The position numbers were made by a program, and so were the translations under genes. A model generated the notes under the pieces. The model saw only the letters and a program-made list of their open reading frames with translations. It had not been told where the DNA came from and did not search any database. Below, one piece after another: positions 1 through 7,668 of a stretch of 13,117 nucleotides of DNA. Every line of letters starts with the position of its first letter. The first letter of the stretch is position 1. Source of the stretch: Chloroflexota bacterium (lineage in GTDB: Bacteria; Chloroflexota; Limnocylindria; Limnocylindrales; CSP1-4); the NCBI GenBank assembly GCA_025935655.1, contig JAICUV010000071.1, positions 1 to 13,117 on the forward strand, in the 5' to 3' direction.

Positions 1-2
1 AC

Positions 3-437
3 ATCGCGGCGCTCGGCGCGGCGGTGCCGACGCTGGAGCTGCGGCCCCTCCTGCCCGAGGCGGAGCTGGCGGACGTCCTGGCGGCAGCCGACGTGCTGCT
101 GATCTCGGAACGGGCGACCCTTCTCGACATGTCACTACCCAGCAAGCTCACGACGTATCTCGCGGCTGGTCGGCCTGTCGTGGCTGCTGTCCCGCCCGGC
201 GGAGTGACCGCTGGCGAGGTAGCCCGAAGCGGGGGTGGGATCGTCGTCCCGGCAGGCAGACCCGACGACCTGCTCGGAGAGCTCGAGAGGCTCAAGTCGA
301 ATCCGAACGTCGGGGCAGGGCTCGTGGACGCCGGGCAAGCGTTCGCACGCGATCAGCTGGACGAGGCGACCGCGCTGGCACGCTATCGTGAGTTCGTGGA
401 CAGGCTCCTCTCGCCGAACGCACAGGAAACGAAATGA
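3..437 (+). CDS. GT4 glycosyltransferase, C-terminal part (5' end outside window)
   Basis: Only the C-terminal part of a GT-B fold glycosyltransferase is present; the frame is open to the left edge, so the GTG at 24 is an internal codon and not the start. The readable piece carries the acceptor-side features of GT4 enzymes: a stretch ending in AADVLLIS, then SLPSKLTTYLAAGRPVVAA, which is the usual nucleotide-sugar binding segment, then the glycine-rich GGGIVVPAGRPDDLL and a C-terminal helix. The PSKLTTYLAAGRPV wording is like WcaI-type enzymes of colanic-acid-like clusters (family knowledge, from memory). It would add a sugar to a lipid-linked intermediate at the inner face of the membrane; donor and acceptor cannot be read. 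Its stop overlaps the gmd start by ATGA, which places it in the same operon. Confidence 0.85.
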   Translation: MAALGAAVPTLELRPLLPEAELADVLAAADVLLISERATLLDMSLPSKLTTYLAAGRPVVAAVPPGGVTAGEVARSGGGIVVPAGRPDDLLGELERLKSNPNVGAGLVDAGQAFARDQLDEATALARYREFVDRLLSPNAQETK

Positions 438-1456
438 CGAAGCGAGCGCTCATCACCGGCATCACCGGTCAGGACGGGTCGTACCTTGCCGAGCTCCTGC
501 TTGAAAAGGGCTACGAGGTCCACGGGCTGATGCGGCGGAGCAGCCAGTTCAACACCCAGCGTGTCGACCACCTGTACGTCGACCCGCACGAGGCGGAGAC
601 ACGCTTCTTCCTCCACTACGCGGACCTCACGGACTCGTCCTCGCTCATCGGCCAGCTCCACGAGATCCGACCCGACGAGGTGTACAACCTCGGGGCGCAG
701 AGCCACGTCAAGGTGAGCTTCGAGATGCCCGAGTTCACCGCCGAGACCGTCGCGATGGGTACGCTGCGGATGCTCGAGGCGGTGCGTACCGCGGACTGGC
801 CAGTACGCTTCTACCAGGCCGGCAGCTCGGAGATGTACGGCAAGGTGCTCGAAACTCCACAACGCGAGACCACGCCGTTCAATCCCCGCTCGCCGTACGC
901 GGTCGCCAAGGTCTTCGCGCACCACATCACCGTGGACTACCGGGAGGCCTACGGAATCCACGCATCGAATGGCATCCTGTTCAACCACGAGTCGCCGCGC
1001 CGGGGCGGGACGTTCGTGACCCGAAAGGTGACGCGCGGTGTGGCGGCGATCCTCAAGGGAGAGCAGCAGTACATCCACCTGGGCAACCTCGAGGCCAGGC
1101 GCGACTGGGGATACGCGAAGGAGTACGTCGAGGCCATGTGGCTGATGCTCCAGAAGGATGAGCCTGGCGACTACGTGGTGGCCACGGGCGAGATGCACAC
1201 GGTTCGCGAGCTGTGCGAGGCGGCCTTCGGGCTCGTCGGGCTCGATTGGGAGCAGCACGTTCGGGTGGATCCTCGCTACTTCCGCCCGACTGAGGTGGAC
1301 GAGCTGTGCGGCGACCCGTCGCAGGCGATCGCGGAGCTCGGCTGGCGGGCAACCACCCGCTTCCAACCCCTCGTGCGACTCATGCTGGAGCACGACCTTC
1401 GGGAAGCGGGATTCGACCCCGCCGTGAGCGTCCGTGGGGGCGAGTCCGGCTCATGA
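434..1456 (+). CDS. gmd: GDP-mannose 4,6-dehydratase
   Basis: Converts GDP-D-mannose to GDP-4-dehydro-6-deoxy-D-mannose, the first step to GDP-L-fucose and other GDP-6-deoxyhexoses; cytosolic, an extended short-chain dehydrogenase using NADP. The 340-residue length is normal. Visible signatures are the N-terminal GITGQDGSYLAE (residues 9-20), RRSSQFNTQRVDHLY (34-48), the active-site SSEMYGK (131-137, with E133), SPYAVAK (Y155 and K159 of the YxxxK pair) and LFNHESPRRG followed by FVTRKVTRG. The ATG at 434 has a good AGGA ribosome site at 423-426 and overlaps the preceding stop as ATGA. Its own stop overlaps fcl in the same way. The neighbour fcl uses its product directly, so the pair forms a complete GDP-fucose branch. 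Very secure. Confidence 0.97.
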   Translation: MTKRALITGITGQDGSYLAELLLEKGYEVHGLMRRSSQFNTQRVDHLYVDPHEAETRFFLHYADLTDSSSLIGQLHEIRPDEVYNLGAQSHVKVSFEMPEFTAETVAMGTLRMLEAVRTADWPVRFYQAGSSEMYGKVLETPQRETTPFNPRSPYAVAKVFAHHITVDYREAYGIHASNGILFNHESPRRGGTFVTRKVTRGVAAILKGEQQYIHLGNLEARRDWGYAKEYVEAMWLMLQKDEPGDYVVATGEMHTVRELCEAAFGLVGLDWEQHVRVDPRYFRPTEVDELCGDPSQAIAELGWRATTRFQPLVRLMLEHDLREAGFDPAVSVRGGESGS

Positions 1457-2418
1457 GCGCCCTCGAAGGCCGCCGCGTCATGGTCACCGGCGGTGGTGGC
1501 TTCCTCGGTAGTGCGGTGGTGAGACGACTCGCGCGCTCCGGAGCGTCGGACGTCTTCGTCCCGCGAAGCGCGGACTTCGACCTCAGAACCGCCGAGGGCA
1601 TCGCCCGCGCCCTGGCCACGGGTCGCCCGGACGTGGTGATCCACCTGGCTGCCGTCGTCGGCGGCATCGGGGCAAACCGCGAGAACCCTGGTCGGTTCTT
1701 CTACGAGAACGCGATCATGGGCATCCAGCTGATGGAGCAGTCGCGACTCGCCGGGGTCGGCAAGTTCGTTCAGATCGGCACAGTGTGCTCGTACCCCAAG
1801 TACACCGCGGTGCCGTTCATCGAGGACGACCTCTGGAATGGGTATCCCGAGGAGACGAACGCGCCGTACGGCATCGCGAAGAAGATGCTCCTCGTCCAGG
1901 GCCAGGCGTACCGGGCGCAATACGGGTTCAACGTCATCCACCTGATCCCCGTCAACCTGTACGGTCCGGGCGACAACTTCGACCCCTCGTCGTCGCACGT
2001 GATTCCGGCCCTCGTCCGGAAGTGCCTTGAAGCGGTGGATTCGGGCTCCGGCCACATCGACGTCTGGGGCACGGGGTCTGCCTCGCGCGAGTTCCTCTAT
2101 GTCGACGATGCGGCGCGGGGCATCGTGCTCGGTGCCGAGCGCTATGACGGCCCCGAGCCCATCAACCTCGGCGTCGGGCAGGAGATCACGATCCGCGAGC
2201 TCGTCCACACGATCGCCCGGCTATGCGGGTTCACGGGCGAGATCCGCTGGGACGCGACCAAGCCGGACGGCCAGCCGCGTCGGGCGCTTGATACGAGCCG
2301 CGCGAAGGCCCAGCTCGGCTTCCAGGCGCAGACGTCCTTCGAGGCCGGGCTTGCCGCCACCATCGAGTGGTATCGGGGGCGGCGGGCTCGTGGCGATTCG
2401 ATGGTGACCCCTCGGTGA
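1453..2418 (+). CDS. fcl: GDP-L-fucose synthase (3,5-epimerase/4-reductase)
   Basis: Takes the Gmd product through 3,5-epimerisation and NADPH reduction of the 4-keto group to GDP-L-fucose. The 321-residue protein starts at the ATG at 1453 (ATGA overlap with gmd); the frame stays open upstream, but that part lies inside gmd. Visible are the Rossmann loop TGGGGFLGS near the N-terminus, GTVCSYPK with C112 in the place of the catalytic cysteine of E. coli GDP-fucose synthase, YGIAKK (Y139, K143), and PVNLYGPGDNF followed by SSHVIPAL with H182 matching the catalytic histidine. All catalytic positions known for the family are kept. Symbols used in the literature are fcl and wcaG. Its end overlaps the flippase start by GTGA. 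No fucosyltransferase could be told apart among the neighbours by sequence alone. Confidence 0.96.
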   Translation: MSALEGRRVMVTGGGGFLGSAVVRRLARSGASDVFVPRSADFDLRTAEGIARALATGRPDVVIHLAAVVGGIGANRENPGRFFYENAIMGIQLMEQSRLAGVGKFVQIGTVCSYPKYTAVPFIEDDLWNGYPEETNAPYGIAKKMLLVQGQAYRAQYGFNVIHLIPVNLYGPGDNFDPSSSHVIPALVRKCLEAVDSGSGHIDVWGTGSASREFLYVDDAARGIVLGAERYDGPEPINLGVGQEITIRELVHTIARLCGFTGEIRWDATKPDGQPRRALDTSRAKAQLGFQAQTSFEAGLAATIEWYRGRRARGDSMVTPR

Positions 2419-3815
2419 CTCCCGAGGCACGGCGCGAGGGGGAGGCCGCCGCGCCCCCAGTCGGCGCCCGGAACGCGGGCCGCGCATCCGCAAACAGGAT
2501 CGGGGCGGCCGCCCTCACCGGTGCCATCGCCAAGGGTCTCGCGCTGGTCTCGCAGGTCGTCGCGATCGCCGTGGCCGTGCGGGCGCTGGGAACGGATGGG
2601 TTCGCGACGTTCGTGGTGATCAGCTCGCTCGTCTCGTGGATCAGCATCGTGAGCCTGGGCGTCGCCCCGGGACTGACGCTCGGTATGGCACGGTCGGAAG
2701 GACCGGTGGATCGCGGCGAGCTGGCGGGCCTGTTCAGCGTCGCGCTCGGGGTCATGGCCGCGGTCGCGGCTGTCATCGTCATGATCGCGGTGATCCTTGC
2801 TGCGACGGGCACATTCACGTCGGTCGCCGACACCCTGGGGGCCACGAATCCGAGCGACGCCGCAGCGGCGCTGCTGTGCATGGTCGTGCTCGTGGCCGCG
2901 CAACTGGTCGTGGTGGTCCCCGAGGGAGCGCAGCTGGGCCTCCAGTCCCAGTACGTGACGAACCTGTGGGCGGGGCTCGGCTCGGCCATCGCAATCGGCG
3001 CGCTGATCGCCCTCGGAGGCCAGGCGACGACGATCACGGCGTTCATCCTTCTGGCACAGCTACCGCAGCTCGTGACACGCGCGCTCAACGGGATCGTCTT
3101 CACGAGCCGGCGGGCGTACCTCTTGCGACCACCCGCGGGAAGCCTCCGGCGCCATCTGCCCATGCTGCTCGGCTCGGGTGCCGCCTTCACGGGCTTCGCA
3201 GTCGCGAGCTACGTCGGCATGCAGCTCGGACTCCTCGTCCTGGCCGTCGCGGCGGACGCGGGGCAGGTTGCGCTCGCCGCCGTGATCGTGCGCGGGCTGC
3301 AGCTCCAGATGAGCGGCCTCACGATCCTCACCACCCCTTCCTGGCCGGCGATCACCGCCGCCAAGGCACGCGGCGACGTGGCCTGGATCCGTCGCGCCCA
3401 CCGCCTCCTCCTCTCGGTGGCGATGCTGTACGCCGGCGTCCTCGCGCTCGCCGTCCTGGTCGCGCTGGAGCCGCTCATCGGCGTCTGGACGGGGACCCGG
3501 CCGCCGGACGACTTGGCCCTTCGAGCGACCGTTGCCGTGATCATTCTGGTGAACGACTTCTCGCATGTGAACGCGATTACGCTCGTCGGGCTCGGCGTGC
3601 TGCGCTTCACCTCGCTGGTGCTGGTGCTCGAGGCCTGCCTGACCATCATCGCCCAGGCCATCCTGGTGCCGCAGGGAGGAGCCATCGCCTACTTCGTGGC
3701 CCTCGCCGGTTGTCTCATCGGCGTCTCGGGCTGGATCTTCGTCCGTCGCGTGCACCTCGAGTGGCGGCGCCTGCGCCAGGCCCGGCCGGCCGGCATGACT
3801 GCCGCGTTCACATGA
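2415..3815 (+). CDS. Wzx-type polysaccharide flippase (membrane transporter)
   Basis: A 466-residue polytopic membrane protein of the Wzx/RfbX kind (MOP superfamily), expected to flip undecaprenyl-linked repeat units from the cytoplasmic to the outer face of the membrane. After an N-terminal cytoplasmic tail rich in Ala, Glu and Arg (about 30 residues), long hydrophobic segments follow one another to the C-terminus, about a dozen in all, with the family-like opening ALTGAIAKGLALVSQVVAIA and an RALGTDGFATFVV turn near residues 55-70. The GTG at 2415 is chosen because it overlaps the fcl stop (GTGA), like the other joins here; a GTG at 2367 would lie inside fcl. Its end overlaps the next gene by ATGA. 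Position between sugar-nucleotide genes and a Wzy-like gene supports the role; the substrate is unknown. The family assignment rests on topology and context, since these proteins are weakly conserved. Confidence 0.85.
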   Translation: MTPEARREGEAAAPPVGARNAGRASANRIGAAALTGAIAKGLALVSQVVAIAVAVRALGTDGFATFVVISSLVSWISIVSLGVAPGLTLGMARSEGPVDRGELAGLFSVALGVMAAVAAVIVMIAVILAATGTFTSVADTLGATNPSDAAAALLCMVVLVAAQLVVVVPEGAQLGLQSQYVTNLWAGLGSAIAIGALIALGGQATTITAFILLAQLPQLVTRALNGIVFTSRRAYLLRPPAGSLRRHLPMLLGSGAAFTGFAVASYVGMQLGLLVLAVAADAGQVALAAVIVRGLQLQMSGLTILTTPSWPAITAAKARGDVAWIRRAHRLLLSVAMLYAGVLALAVLVALEPLIGVWTGTRPPDDLALRATVAVIILVNDFSHVNAITLVGLGVLRFTSLVLVLEACLTIIAQAILVPQGGAIAYFVALAGCLIGVSGWIFVRRVHLEWRRLRQARPAGMTAAFT

Positions 3816-5197
3816 CCGCCCGAACGCCCATGGGGTTCGCCTCGCTATCCCTGCCGATGGGCGCGGTGAGACCGCTCGCCGTCGTCGCCGGGGCGCTGCT
3901 CACGCTCCAGTCGTCTCAGGGCCTGGAGCTCAGCAAGATCGCCTTCTTCGCGATCGTCGCACTCGCACTCGCGGGATCGTCGTTCCACGTCTGGCGGTCC
4001 CGGGACACCGAGCTCGTCCGCATCGCCCGGCCGTGGCTCGTCGCCTCAGGGGTGCTGGCCACCATCCTCGTCATCTCCGTCCCCGTCGCGCTCGCGCATG
4101 GGACGTCGCCCACCGGCTGGGCGCGCGACGCGGCGTCATATGCCCTCGTCGCCGCCGCGCCCTGGCTCGCCCTGGACCTTGGCCTGTCAGTCTCCCCGCG
4201 GACAGCATCGCGCGCCCTGATCGTCGCGGGCTCGCTTTCGACCGTGTCGTTCACGCTCATCTGGACGCAACGGCGACACCTCGCCGAGCTGCCGATCGAC
4301 CGGCTGGTGCTCCCCTCCTTCGCGTTCGCGGCCGCACTGTTCGCCTTCGCCGTGGCCCACGCGTGCTGGAGCGAACGCCACCGGTGGCCATGGGCGATCG
4401 GCGCGTCCGTCGTCATCGGCCTCCTCCTCGTCACGGGCACCCGCACGACCCTCGTCCTTGCCGTCGTCCCAGTGGTCATCTGGCTGGACATCGTCATCCG
4501 CAGGCGGGCATTCGCTCCAAGCGTCGCGCTGTCGGCCCTTCTGCCGCTCCTCGTCGTGGCAGCATTTGCGTGGCCTGCAACGGTACGACTGATAGGGGTC
4601 GATCAAGGAGCGGCTGCGCCCGCCGCCGCCGCATCGCCATCGCCCTCCGTGGGGCCGGGCGAAGCGACGGGTGGCGTAGCAGGGTCGCCGGGACCGTCTC
4701 CGACGCCGGCGCCGAGTGACGATGGCAGGTACGAGAAGATCGCCGACGTCGCGGCGGGCACGGACCCCAGTCTCCAGCTTCGCTGGAGGCAGACGGAGGT
4801 TGCGTGGATCCTGTTCACCAGCGCGCCACTGGTTGGCAACGGGCCGGGTGTGTCGATCCCGTGGGTCAACTGGGATGGATCGCTCGTGATGGAGTCATGG
4901 GCCGACACGCCGCTGACGATCCTGGCGAAGTTCGGGCTGCTGGGAATCCTGATCTGGATCGTGCTCGGGTGGGCGACGGTGACCACGCTGCGGCACCTGC
5001 GGAGCCGCGGCGTCGATGGCCTGACCGTCCGATCCGCGATCCTGGGCTTTGCGGCCGGCATCGTCGCCCTGACGCCCCTGGGGCCGCAGCTCGAGGACAA
5101 GGGCACCGGCCTCGCCATCCTGCTCCTTCTCGGGATCGCGTTCGCGACCCTGCGCGAGGTGCCCGCTGAGCCGGCACAGGCTGAGCGCCATGGGTGA
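3812..5197 (+). CDS. O-antigen polymerase/ligase-like membrane protein (Wzy/WaaL type)
   Basis: A 461-residue membrane protein with about ten hydrophobic segments, expected to polymerise or transfer lipid-linked glycan at the outer face of the membrane. The most telling part is the large loop before the last membrane segments: LQLRWRQTEVAWILF, then PLVGNGPGVSIPW (about residues 338-350), matching the PxxGxGxG pattern after an arginine-containing helix in the O-antigen ligase family (Wzy_C, family knowledge). Ahead of it lies a low-complexity stretch rich in Pro, Ser, Ala and Gly (about residues 264-304). The ATG at 3812 overlaps the flippase stop by ATGA; the frame is open far upstream but that stretch is a shadow of the flippase gene. 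A second ATG at residue 7 is an alternative start. Polymerase and ligase cannot be separated by sequence here; next to a flippase, polymerase is the better guess. Confidence 0.85.
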   Translation: MTARTPMGFASLSLPMGAVRPLAVVAGALLTLQSSQGLELSKIAFFAIVALALAGSSFHVWRSRDTELVRIARPWLVASGVLATILVISVPVALAHGTSPTGWARDAASYALVAAAPWLALDLGLSVSPRTASRALIVAGSLSTVSFTLIWTQRRHLAELPIDRLVLPSFAFAAALFAFAVAHACWSERHRWPWAIGASVVIGLLLVTGTRTTLVLAVVPVVIWLDIVIRRRAFAPSVALSALLPLLVVAAFAWPATVRLIGVDQGAAAPAAAASPSPSVGPGEATGGVAGSPGPSPTPAPSDDGRYEKIADVAAGTDPSLQLRWRQTEVAWILFTSAPLVGNGPGVSIPWVNWDGSLVMESWADTPLTILAKFGLLGILIWIVLGWATVTTLRHLRSRGVDGLTVRSAILGFAAGIVALTPLGPQLEDKGTGLAILLLLGIAFATLREVPAEPAQAERHG

Positions 5198-6092
5198 GGA
5201 GCTTGTGGTACAGCCGCTGGTATCGATCGTGACGCCGTCGTTTCAGCAGGGACGGTGGCTGGAGGACAACCTGCGGTCTGTGGAGGGCCAGAGCTACCCC
5301 CGAATCGAGCACATCGTCGCGGACGGTGGCTCGACGGACGGATCGGTCGAGGTACTCCGGCGACACGATCGACCGGGCCTCACCTGGACGAGCGAGGTTG
5401 ACGAAGGGCAGTCCGACGCGATCAATCGTGCCTTCGGCCGCAGCCGCGGGGAGATCATCGGGTGGCTCAATTCCGACGACGCCTACTTCGGACCCGACGT
5501 GGTGCAGATGGCGGTCGAGGTGTTCCGCAGGGAGCCCGACGTCGCCGTCGTGTACGGCCACGCCGTGCTCGTCAACGCGGATGGGCTCGTCCTGCAGACG
5601 CTCTGGGTGCCGCCGTTCAGCCGGTCGCTCCTGCGGCTGCACGACTACATCATCCAGCCAGCCGCATTCGTGCGGCGGTCCATGGTCGGGTCCGTGCTCG
5701 TTGACCCGAGCTACGACTTCACGATGGACTACGAGCTCTTCCTCCGGCTGGCCCGTGGGCACCGCTTCCAGCGGATCGATCGGATCATCGCGATCGATCG
5801 TCATCACCCCGCCCGCAAGTCGTACACCATGCCCGAGACGTCGCGCATGGACCACGCGCGGCTGGCCGGGTCCTACGGCATCGCCGACGGCGGCGCGTCA
5901 CGAGTCGCACGCAAGACCTGGAAGATCCTGTCGCGAATTGCCGGCGCCAGCCTGATCCCCGGGGCCCTCTCGGAGCCGACCGCGTTCGAGACGATCCGGG
6001 ACGGTCGCCTGGCGCTGGCGAGGCGACAGCTGATCACGCCCCGGGCCCGGATGGATCGCAGCCCCGCCACGGGCGGACGCCGCCGGGGCTGA
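5190..6092 (+). CDS. GT2 family glycosyltransferase
   Basis: A 300-residue inverting GT-A fold glycosyltransferase, cytosolic or membrane-associated, adding one sugar from a nucleotide donor to the growing repeat unit. Signatures: VSIVTPSFQQGRWLEDNLRS (residues 11-30), HIVADGGSTDGS (41-52, nucleotide-binding Asp), DEGQSDAINRAF (71-82), GWLNSDDAYF (91-100, the metal-binding DxD equivalent at S95-D96-D97) and FTMDYELFLRLA (177-188) carrying the likely catalytic acidic residue. The HDYIIQPAAFVRRS segment (151-164) is typical of capsule and EPS enzymes of this group. The start overlaps the preceding gene by 8 bases, and there is no strong ribosome site, in keeping with translational coupling. It is the last gene of the left-hand operon and faces a convergent gene. 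Donor sugar and linkage are not readable. Confidence 0.93.
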   Translation: MGEELVVQPLVSIVTPSFQQGRWLEDNLRSVEGQSYPRIEHIVADGGSTDGSVEVLRRHDRPGLTWTSEVDEGQSDAINRAFGRSRGEIIGWLNSDDAYFGPDVVQMAVEVFRREPDVAVVYGHAVLVNADGLVLQTLWVPPFSRSLLRLHDYIIQPAAFVRRSMVGSVLVDPSYDFTMDYELFLRLARGHRFQRIDRIIAIDRHHPARKSYTMPETSRMDHARLAGSYGIADGGASRVARKTWKILSRIAGASLIPGALSEPTAFETIRDGRLALARRQLITPRARMDRSPATGGRRRG

Positions 6093-6099
6093 ACGCCGG

Positions 6100-6129
6100 C
6101 CGCCCGACGTGCTGTGCGGTGGCGGGCGG
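6100..6129. terminator. Candidate bidirectional hairpin between convergent genes
   Basis: In the 44-base gap between two convergent stops, CCGCCCG (6100-6106) pairs exactly with CGGGCGG (6123-6129) around a 16-base loop. There is no T-run on either side, so it is not a classic intrinsic terminator. In GC-rich genomes such T-less hairpins often lie between convergent genes. Weak, since chance inverted repeats are common at this GC content. Confidence 0.35.
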
Positions 6130-6136
6130 GAATCGG

Positions 6137-7276
6137 TCAGGTCCGCCGCTCGCGGCGGGCGATCGCGTCGCGCGCGGCGCGGTCGAGGGCCATCGCGAAC
6201 CCCTCTGGGGATGCCTGGGTCGCGATCATCGTGCGCCGACGGGCGCGCGCCGCCGTCGATCCGTCGGCCCCGAGGGCTGTTCGCATCGCCTGTTCGAGGG
6301 CGAGCGAATCGTCGACTGGCACGATGGTGCCGTCACCCGGTCTGACGAGATCCACGGCACTCCCGACGCCCTCCGAGGCGATGACGTAGAGACCCGCGGC
6401 CAGCGCTTCGTTGACGGTGAGTCCCCAGACCTCCCTCTCGGAGGGGAGGACGAACACGTCCGCGTCGAGGAATGCGAGTGCGAGGTCGGCACCTTCACGT
6501 CTGCCGCTCATGTGGATTCGGGAGGCGTGACGCGCGCCCTCGAGCCGGACCTGCTCCGCCAGTGGTCCGTCGCCGACCATGTGCAGCGTGATCTCGGGAT
6601 GGTCGTCGGCGACACGGTTGAACGCACGCACCACGGCGAGCGGCCGCTTCCTCTCCACCATGCGTCCGACGAACAGGAAGTTCCCAACCCGCTGTCGATC
6701 GGGCAGCGGTGCCCCGGCGATGCGGGGCGACAGGGCTGACGGCAACGGGTGCTGGTGAATGCGGGCCGGGTCGGCACCGAGCGCAGTCGCGTACTCGGTC
6801 GCCAACGACCCGATGCTGACGATCTCGTCGGCGCGGCGCACGAAGGCCGACCGATAGCGGTCGCTGAGCCCAGATCGAATCATGCCCGTGGCCGCGGCGC
6901 TCTCGGTCCACAACACGATCGGGGTGCGGGCGACGAGAGCCCATGCGAGCGCCTCGAGCATCGTGGGGCCCCAGCTGTGGAGCACCACTGCATCCGGATG
7001 GAGGTGGGCGAGCCGGGCGCTGACGCCGAACGACAGTTGGGTCCGGAAGTCGACGTTCGAGCGAGTGACCGAGTGCGCCGGATGCCTGACCATACGGAAC
7101 CGCCGCGGTGCGCCCCACGGGTCGTCGAAGGCGGACCAGAGGCTCTCGCCGCCGTCGACGGACCCGAACACGATCACCGTCAGGTCTACGAGGTCTGCCA
7201 GCGCATTCTGGATGGCCGTGTAGTAGGGCGTCGGGCTCGACGCCACCATCGCGATCCGTGGTCGGCGCGACGCCAC
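6137..7276 (-). CDS. GT4 family glycosyltransferase
   Basis: A 379-residue retaining GT-B glycosyltransferase. The N-terminal half opens with RIAMVASSPTPYYTAIQNAL (residues 7-26) and has SWGPTMLEALAWAL (101-114) in the acceptor domain. The C-terminal half has NFLFVGRMVERKRPLAVVRA (199-218), then LHMVGDGPLAEQV, then the E-x7-E donor-binding motif in PSEREVWGLTVNEALAAG (E282 and E290). The GTG start at 7276 is preceded by GGGAGGG (7288-7282) with 5 bases between, a strong ribosome site; the frame stays open far upstream but without GT homology. It runs opposite to the main operon and has a candidate promoter of its own, so it may be expressed separately. Length is normal. Sugar specificity is unknown. 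Confidence 0.92.
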   Translation of the reverse strand: MASRRPRIAMVASSPTPYYTAIQNALADLVDLTVIVFGSVDGGESLWSAFDDPWGAPRRFRMVRHPAHSVTRSNVDFRTQLSFGVSARLAHLHPDAVVLHSWGPTMLEALAWALVARTPIVLWTESAAATGMIRSGLSDRYRSAFVRRADEIVSIGSLATEYATALGADPARIHQHPLPSALSPRIAGAPLPDRQRVGNFLFVGRMVERKRPLAVVRAFNRVADDHPEITLHMVGDGPLAEQVRLEGARHASRIHMSGRREGADLALAFLDADVFVLPSEREVWGLTVNEALAAGLYVIASEGVGSAVDLVRPGDGTIVPVDDSLALEQAMRTALGADGSTAARARRRTMIATQASPEGFAMALDRAARDAIARRERRT

Positions 7277-7326
7277 CTGGACCCTCCCTGCAGTGACCCG
7301 TTGACGCACGGGCCGCGTCGCCGCCG

Positions 7327-7354
7327 ATCGTAGCCCGATTGCGGGTGGCGTCGA
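7327..7354 (-). promoter_or_regulatory. Candidate promoter for the minus-strand GT4 gene
   Basis: Read on the minus strand, TCGACG (7354-7349) and TACGAT (7332-7327) are spaced by 16 bases. They match the housekeeping -35 (TTGACA) and -10 (TATAAT) consensus at four of six positions each, including the TAnnnT core of the -10. The start of transcription would fall about 45 bases before the GTG at 7276. By-eye match only. Confidence 0.35.
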
Positions 7355-7471
7355 GGGCGATGCCGGGGGGCTGCGTGGCCGGCGGAGCCGTGTCGTGGGG
7401 CTGGCTGTCCATGCGGTCTCGCGTCGGGGAGCTGCGCGAGGGTGTGGCATCCGGCGCGGTCCCGCATCCGA

Positions 7472-7477
7472 TAGGCT
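7472..7477 (+). promoter_or_regulatory. Candidate -10 element for the plus-strand methyltransferase operon
   Basis: TAGGCT fits the TAnnnT pattern common for -10 boxes of GC-rich bacteria and lies about 44 bases before the GTG at 7521. No good -35 is seen at 16-19 bases upstream, so this is weak. It would drive the short frame, the methyltransferase and the GT-C gene. Confidence 0.25.
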
Positions 7478-7520
7478 GGGGCTCGTACTACCGCCAGTCG
7501 CGGACACGCGTGGGGGCCTT

Positions 7521-7655
7521 GTGGCACGGCTGCTGATGATCTCGACGAACGACACACCCGAGGTGACCGGGGTGGGTCCGACTGCGTCCGCCGTCGCTCG
7601 CTTCGGCGACGTCGTGGAACGGCTCCTGTCACGCCGCGAACCGATCGTCACATGA
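7521..7655 (+). pseudogene. Probable remnant of a GT4 glycosyltransferase N-terminus (44-codon frame)
   Basis: A GTG-started frame of 44 codons. The start follows GGGGG at 7512-7516, a poor ribosome site. The product begins ARLLMISTNDTPEVTGVGPT, continues with a helix-like ASAVARFGDVVERLLSRREP and ends in IVT. This is the order seen at the N-terminus of many GT4 enzymes: a first strand ending in MIST, a PPEVGGVG-like loop, a first helix, then the second strand. About 80 percent of its third codon positions are G or C, which suits real coding sequence here. The frame then stops, and nothing GT-like follows before the methyltransferase, so a deletion remnant is the likeliest reading. It could instead be a true small protein, since its stop is overlapped by an ATG (ATGA at 7652-7655). 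Confidence 0.4.
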
Positions 7656-7668
7656 GCCGGCGCGCGCG

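Larger units (their letters stand above)
7277..7520. other. Divergent intergenic region
   Basis: This 244-base stretch separates the minus-strand GT4 gene from the plus-strand frame at 7521. Open frames cross it on both strands, but none has a convincing start, ribosome site or family motif, and they look like GC-driven open frames. Candidate promoter elements for both directions lie within it and are listed separately. No direct repeats, riboswitch-like fold or att-like sequence was noticed. Confidence 0.6.

Noticed and set aside
383..1393. 336-codon open frame on the minus strand opposite gmd
   Set aside because: It lies wholly across the certain gmd gene, and its product is rich in Arg, His and Val with no family motif. 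High GC leaves antisense frames open.
1276..2208. 310-codon open frame on the minus strand opposite fcl
   Set aside because: Antisense shadow of a gene with all catalytic residues in place; no motif and no plausible start signal.
2636..3811. Long upstream extension in frame with the Wzy-like gene, which would give an 853-residue protein
   Set aside because: The extension overlaps the flippase gene in another frame, is Arg/Gly/Pro-rich and has no membrane segments. The ATG at 3812 overlapping the flippase stop is the natural start.
5775..5802. Clustered GATCGATCG-like repeats
   Set aside because: They encode ordinary residues (RIDRIIAIDRHH) inside the GT2 gene and do not recur elsewhere, so they are codon-driven and not a binding array.
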